From: SZUA-254 sp031379665
Lineage (GTDB): Bacteria > Bacteroidota > Ignavibacteria > UBA10030 > SZUA-254
NCBI GenBank assembly: GCA_031379665.1
Contig: JANNFI010000043.1
Coordinates: forward strand, 1-8,689
DNA: 8,689 bases
Reading direction: 5' to 3'
Below the pieces are notes generated by a model. The model ran no database searches. It was given only the letters and a program-made list of their open reading frames with translations, and had not been told where the DNA came from. The position numbers and the translations under genes were made by a program. Shown here one piece after another: positions 7,359-8,689 of the stretch (position 1 is the first letter of the stretch; each line of letters starts with the position of its first letter).

Positions 7359-8689
7359 TGCAACGACCCGGTCGACATCGGGGCGCGTCCACCGCCCTGA
7401 TCGGGCGTGTCGCGACGGCCCTGGCGCTTCTATGCGCCTTCACAGGGAGATCCCCGGCCCAGGACGATTTCCACCATCCGGAACTGGAATGGCGTACCAT
7501 AGAGACCGGGCATTTCTTCGTCCACTACCACACCGGCGCCGAACGGACGGCGCGGACCGTCGCGAAAATCGCCGAGGAGATCTACGGACCCATCACGTCG
7601 CTCTACGCCCACGAGCCCGACGGAAAGGTGAGTTTCGTCATCAAGGACTATGACGACTACGCGAACGGCGCCGCGTACTTCTTCGACAACAAGATTGAAA
7701 TCTGGGCATCGTCGCTCGACACCGACCTCAGGGGGACGCATAACTGGCTCCGGAACGTCGTTACCCACGAGTTCACGCACATCATTCAGATCCAGACCTC
7801 CTTCAAGTTCGGCAGGCGGGTGCCCGCCATCTACCTCCAGTGGCTCGGCTACCAGTCGGAACGCCGGCAGGACGTGCTCTACGGGTACCCGAACAGGATC
7901 GTCTCCTACCCGCTCTCCGGCTTCGTGATCCCGAGCTGGTTCGCCGAGGGCGTCGCGCAGTACAACAGGAAGGAACTGGACTACGACTACTGGGACAGCC
8001 ACCGCGACATGATCCTCCGTTCGTACGTCCTCGACGGCAACATGCTGACCTGGAACGAGATGTCGGTCTTCGGCAAGACCAGCCTGGGGAACGAGTCGTC
8101 GTACAACTCCGGGTTCGCCTTCGTGAGCTACATCGTGGACCGCTTCGGCGACGCGAAACTGGAAGAGATTTCCAGGAACCTCTCCACGCTCACCGAAGTC
8201 ACGATCGACGGCGCGATCGGCCGGGCCGTCGGGATCGACGGCGAGCAGCTCTACCGTGAATGGCAGGACGCCCTGAAGGCCGACTATACCGAACGCACCG
8301 CGGCGGTGCGCGCTGCCCCTGTCGCGGGCGACATCATCGGCGACGTGGGCTTCGCGAACTTCTATCCGGCGTTCTCCCCGGATGGGAAATACCTCGCCTA
8401 CATCAGCAACAAGAACGGCGATTACTTCTCCTCGTCGGCGCTCTACCTCTATGAGCTCTCGACGAAGACGGAACGGCGCGTCGCCTCGGGAGTGAGGTCG
8501 AATTTTTCCTGGTCGCCCGACGGAAAAACCATCTGGTTCTCGAAACACACGCAGGACAACCCATTCTGGTCGTCGTACTACGACATCTTCTCGCTCGACG
8601 TCGAATCGGGCGACGATGAGCGGATCACGGAGGGTCTGCGCTCGAACTCCCCGGCGGTCTCACCCGACGGTGGGCGCATCGCCTATGTC
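7358..8689 (+). CDS. Secreted gluzincin-type zinc peptidase fused to TolB/PD40 beta-propeller; 3' end outside the window
   Basis: The frame opens with GTG whose first base is the last base of the preceding TAG stop, a 1-nt overlap that suggests translational coupling. GGTGG lies just upstream as a weak ribosome binding site, and no in-frame ATG comes early enough to replace it. The 444 visible residues stay open to the right edge. The signal peptide has R3/R6/R8 and R17, a hydrophobic core at 18-28 and SPA|Q cleavage after Ala34. The peptidase domain (about 45-310) carries H137-EFT-H141 and, 55 residues on, SWFAEG with Glu197. This is the gluzincin arrangement of two His ligands, a catalytic Glu and a third Glu ligand, as in peptidase MA-like families. 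From about 330, three PD40/TolB-type motifs appear (FSPDGK 339-344, WSPDGK 385-390, SPDGG 435-439). It is probably an active secreted or surface protease. Substrate, full length and C-terminal anchor or sorting signal are unknown. Confidence 0.87.
   Translation, partial: MQRPGRHRGASTALIGRVATALALLCAFTGRSPAQDDFHHPELEWRTIETGHFFVHYHTGAERTARTVAKIAEEIYGPITSLYAHEPDGKVSFVIKDYDDYANGAAYFFDNKIEIWASSLDTDLRGTHNWLRNVVTHEFTHIIQIQTSFKFGRRVPAIYLQWLGYQSERRQDVLYGYPNRIVSYPLSGFVIPSWFAEGVAQYNRKELDYDYWDSHRDMILRSYVLDGNMLTWNEMSVFGKTSLGNESSYNSGFAFVSYIVDRFGDAKLEEISRNLSTLTEVTIDGAIGRAVGIDGEQLYREWQDALKADYTERTAAVRAAPVAGDIIGDVGFANFYPAFSPDGKYLAYISNKNGDYFSSSALYLYELSTKTERRVASGVRSNFSWSPDGKTIWFSKHTQDNPFWSSYYDIFSLDVESGDDERITEGLRSNSPAVSPDGGRIAYV

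Noticed and set aside
7415..7437. Lipobox in the signal peptide of the last gene (LALLC)
   Set aside because: The residue before the Cys is Leu, not the usual Gly/Ala/Ser, and a better SPA|Q signal peptidase I site follows.
7430..8548. Long minus-strand open frame opposite the last gene (372 codons)
   Set aside because: Composition is typical of an antisense shadow. The plus-strand frame from 7358 has a signal peptide, HEFTH and PD40 motifs.

Overview
The window is GC-rich (well over half G+C by eye). Four consecutive plus-strand genes fill almost all of it, and both outer genes run off the window edges. The gene set is characteristic of the type IX secretion system (T9SS), which points to the FCB group (Fibrobacterota-Chlorobiota-Bacteroidota and allied phyla). 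The high GC content and heavy use of GC-ending codons fit poorly with typical Bacteroidota. They fit better with a high-GC FCB lineage such as Krumholzibacteriota, Eisenbacteria or Latescibacterota, but the phylum cannot be fixed from this sequence.

Layout: (1) 2-2698, the C-terminal three quarters or so of PorU, the gingipain-like (C25) sortase of T9SS, with its His/Cys dyad intact. (2) 2699-2813, a short AT- and pyrimidine-rich spacer holding a candidate promoter, a 9-bp direct repeat and a good ribosome binding site. (3) 2814-3950, PorV, the outer-membrane barrel that carries T9SS cargo to PorU. (4) 3951-4091, a spacer with a strong hairpin. (5) 4092-7358, a large secreted protein built like an M6 (immune inhibitor A-type) metalloprotease. 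It continues into FG-GAP-like beta-propeller repeats and a T9SS-type C-terminal sorting domain, but its zinc-binding HExxH motif is destroyed. (6) 7358-8689, the start of a secreted gluzincin-type (HEFTH...E) peptidase fused to TolB/PD40 propeller repeats. It starts at a GTG that overlaps the previous stop codon, and it is cut by the window end.

As a working picture, PorV and PorU form part of the outer-membrane attachment complex. The M6-like protein has both a signal peptide and a PorU-recognisable C-terminal domain, so it is a probable client encoded next to its own export and sorting machinery. The final gene is translationally coupled to it and brings an apparently intact protease active site. 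The most unusual point is this pairing of a dead M6-like protease scaffold with an active, unrelated zinc protease, directly downstream of porU-porV. No RNA genes, mobile elements or CRISPR arrays were seen.
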